From Sulfitobacter albidus (GTDB lineage: Bacteria; Pseudomonadota; Alphaproteobacteria; Rhodobacterales; Rhodobacteraceae): a DNA stretch of 64,000 nt. The stretch covers positions 2,724,501 through 2,788,500 of the forward strand of contig NZ_CP073581.1 in NCBI RefSeq assembly GCF_018200035.1, given 5' to 3'. The notes beneath the pieces were generated by a model that worked only from the letters and a program-made list of their open reading frames with translations, made no database searches and had not been told where the DNA came from. A program made the position numbers and the translations under genes. Of the stretch, positions 63,520-64,000 are shown piece after piece; the first letter of the stretch is position 1, and each line of letters starts with the position of its first letter.

Positions 63520-63701
63520 TTCCCGCGTTGTTAGCGTGGCTTAGTCATCGATGCCACTCCTCTTCTGGGCAAAGGCCCGGGAAGTATTTTGCGTCTGACA
63601 ACTCTTTGGTGAAACTTTTTCATACACTTTCGCGTGAGTGGAGTACGTTCGCGCAGGCGTGTTCTCGCCGCAGTTTTGTTTTTCTTCAGGAGTCTTTGCC
63701 C

Positions 63702-64000
63702 ATGTCCTACCCTTTCTGTCATTCCCGCACCCTTACGGCGACCGCCGCGTTGCTTTTGAGCACGGCCTCCTTCGCGTTTGCGGACGGTACTGCACCTTGT
63801 AACGTCGGCAGCGGCACGGGGTCTACGGAGTGTGGCGTAGGCTCCGCAGCCGCGGGCGACGCATCCGTTGTGGTCGGAGCAGCCAGCACAGACGCTGCTG
63901 CGACGAACGGGATTGCAATCGGCAATGCAGCCACCGCTGCGGGCGGAGACGCGATCGCCATCGGCGGCAATCGGGACGGCGCGGATGGGCAAGCGACCAC
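63702..64000 (+). CDS. Trimeric autotransporter adhesin (YadA-like), N-terminal part
   Basis: The reading frame opens at ATG 63702 (AGGAG nine bases before) and runs off the window. A signal peptide (TLTATAALLLSTASFAFA) is followed by a Cys-containing linker. YadA-head-type repeats come next (VVVGAASTDAAATNGIAIGN, AATAAGGDAIAIGGN), in which AIG/AxAxG units recur every 14-16 residues. Such proteins are exported through the Sec system and form trimeric surface stalks used for adhesion. The stalk and membrane anchor must lie beyond 64000. The start is 182 bases from the tRNA gene. Confidence 0.8.
   Translation, partial: MSYPFCHSRTLTATAALLLSTASFAFADGTAPCNVGSGTGSTECGVGSAAAGDASVVVGAASTDAAATNGIAIGNAATAAGGDAIAIGGNRDGADGQAT

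Overview
The window is a GC-rich chromosomal segment from an alphaproteobacterium, most likely the Roseobacter group of the Rhodobacteraceae. The evidence is a PhyR/NepR/EcfG general stress response locus, a TAXI-type TRAP transporter, a DUF5928 glycosyltransferase beside a sulfotransferase, an HWE/HisKA_2-type histidine kinase, and overall gene style. Genes are densely packed with many ATGA overlaps. No rRNA, CRISPR array or intact prophage was seen. One tRNA (Arg, CCU) lies near the right end.

Layout. 1-9.2 kb (minus strand): MscS channel, pterin dehydratase, DUF482 acyltransferase, glycerophosphodiesterase, RidA, a type I secretion adaptor/ATPase pair without visible cargo, and a class A penicillin-binding protein. 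9.4-11.2 kb (plus): glnK-amtB, closed by a strong bidirectional terminator. 11.2-14.5 kb (minus): aromatic/aspartate aminotransferase, sseA, a glutathione S-transferase and smpB. 14.6-18.9 kb (minus): a Pqi-type lipid transport operon (pqiC, pqiB with a 116-residue tandem repeat, and pqiA split into two genes). 18.9-30.4 kb (minus): a run of amide/amine chemistry genes (AMACR-like enzyme, C45 acyltransferase, ATP-grasp ligase, very large Orn/Lys/Arg decarboxylase, nitrilase-superfamily amidohydrolase) preceded by a TAXI-TRAP transporter. This is the best candidate for an undescribed pathway.

30.8-35.5 kb: membrane-anchored FMN glutamate-synthase-like protein, an exported protein, and gabT divergent from an XRE-cupin regulator, which suggests amine/GABA catabolism. 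35.5-43 kb: the general stress response core (sensor kinase, ecfG, nepR, phyR) with two interleaved, oppositely directed EcfG-type promoters. It is followed by small envelope proteins, a degenerate receiver, a Crp/Fnr regulator, YihY and an FNT channel.

43-57.6 kb: a peptide uptake and hydrolysis region with an M20 deacylase, an Hsp70-like gene, and a Dpp-type ABC transporter. The binding-protein gene of that transporter is separated from its permeases by a histone-deacetylase-like gene and two HdeA-like genes. A P1 peptidase, an alpha/beta hydrolase and a TTC38-like TPR protein follow. 57.7-61.5 kb: lipoprotein, sulfotransferase, Core-2/I-branching glycosyltransferase and HIT protein. 61.5-64 kb: insertion-sequence debris, an IS3-family element broken by a palindromic insertion, tRNA-Arg, and the start of a trimeric autotransporter adhesin that runs off the window.

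Three genes (C45 acyltransferase, Orn/Lys/Arg decarboxylase, Hsp70-like) are each broken by an apparent one-base deletion in or beside a G/C run. This may reflect sequencing error rather than true decay. All family assignments come from reading translated sequence by eye, without database searches.
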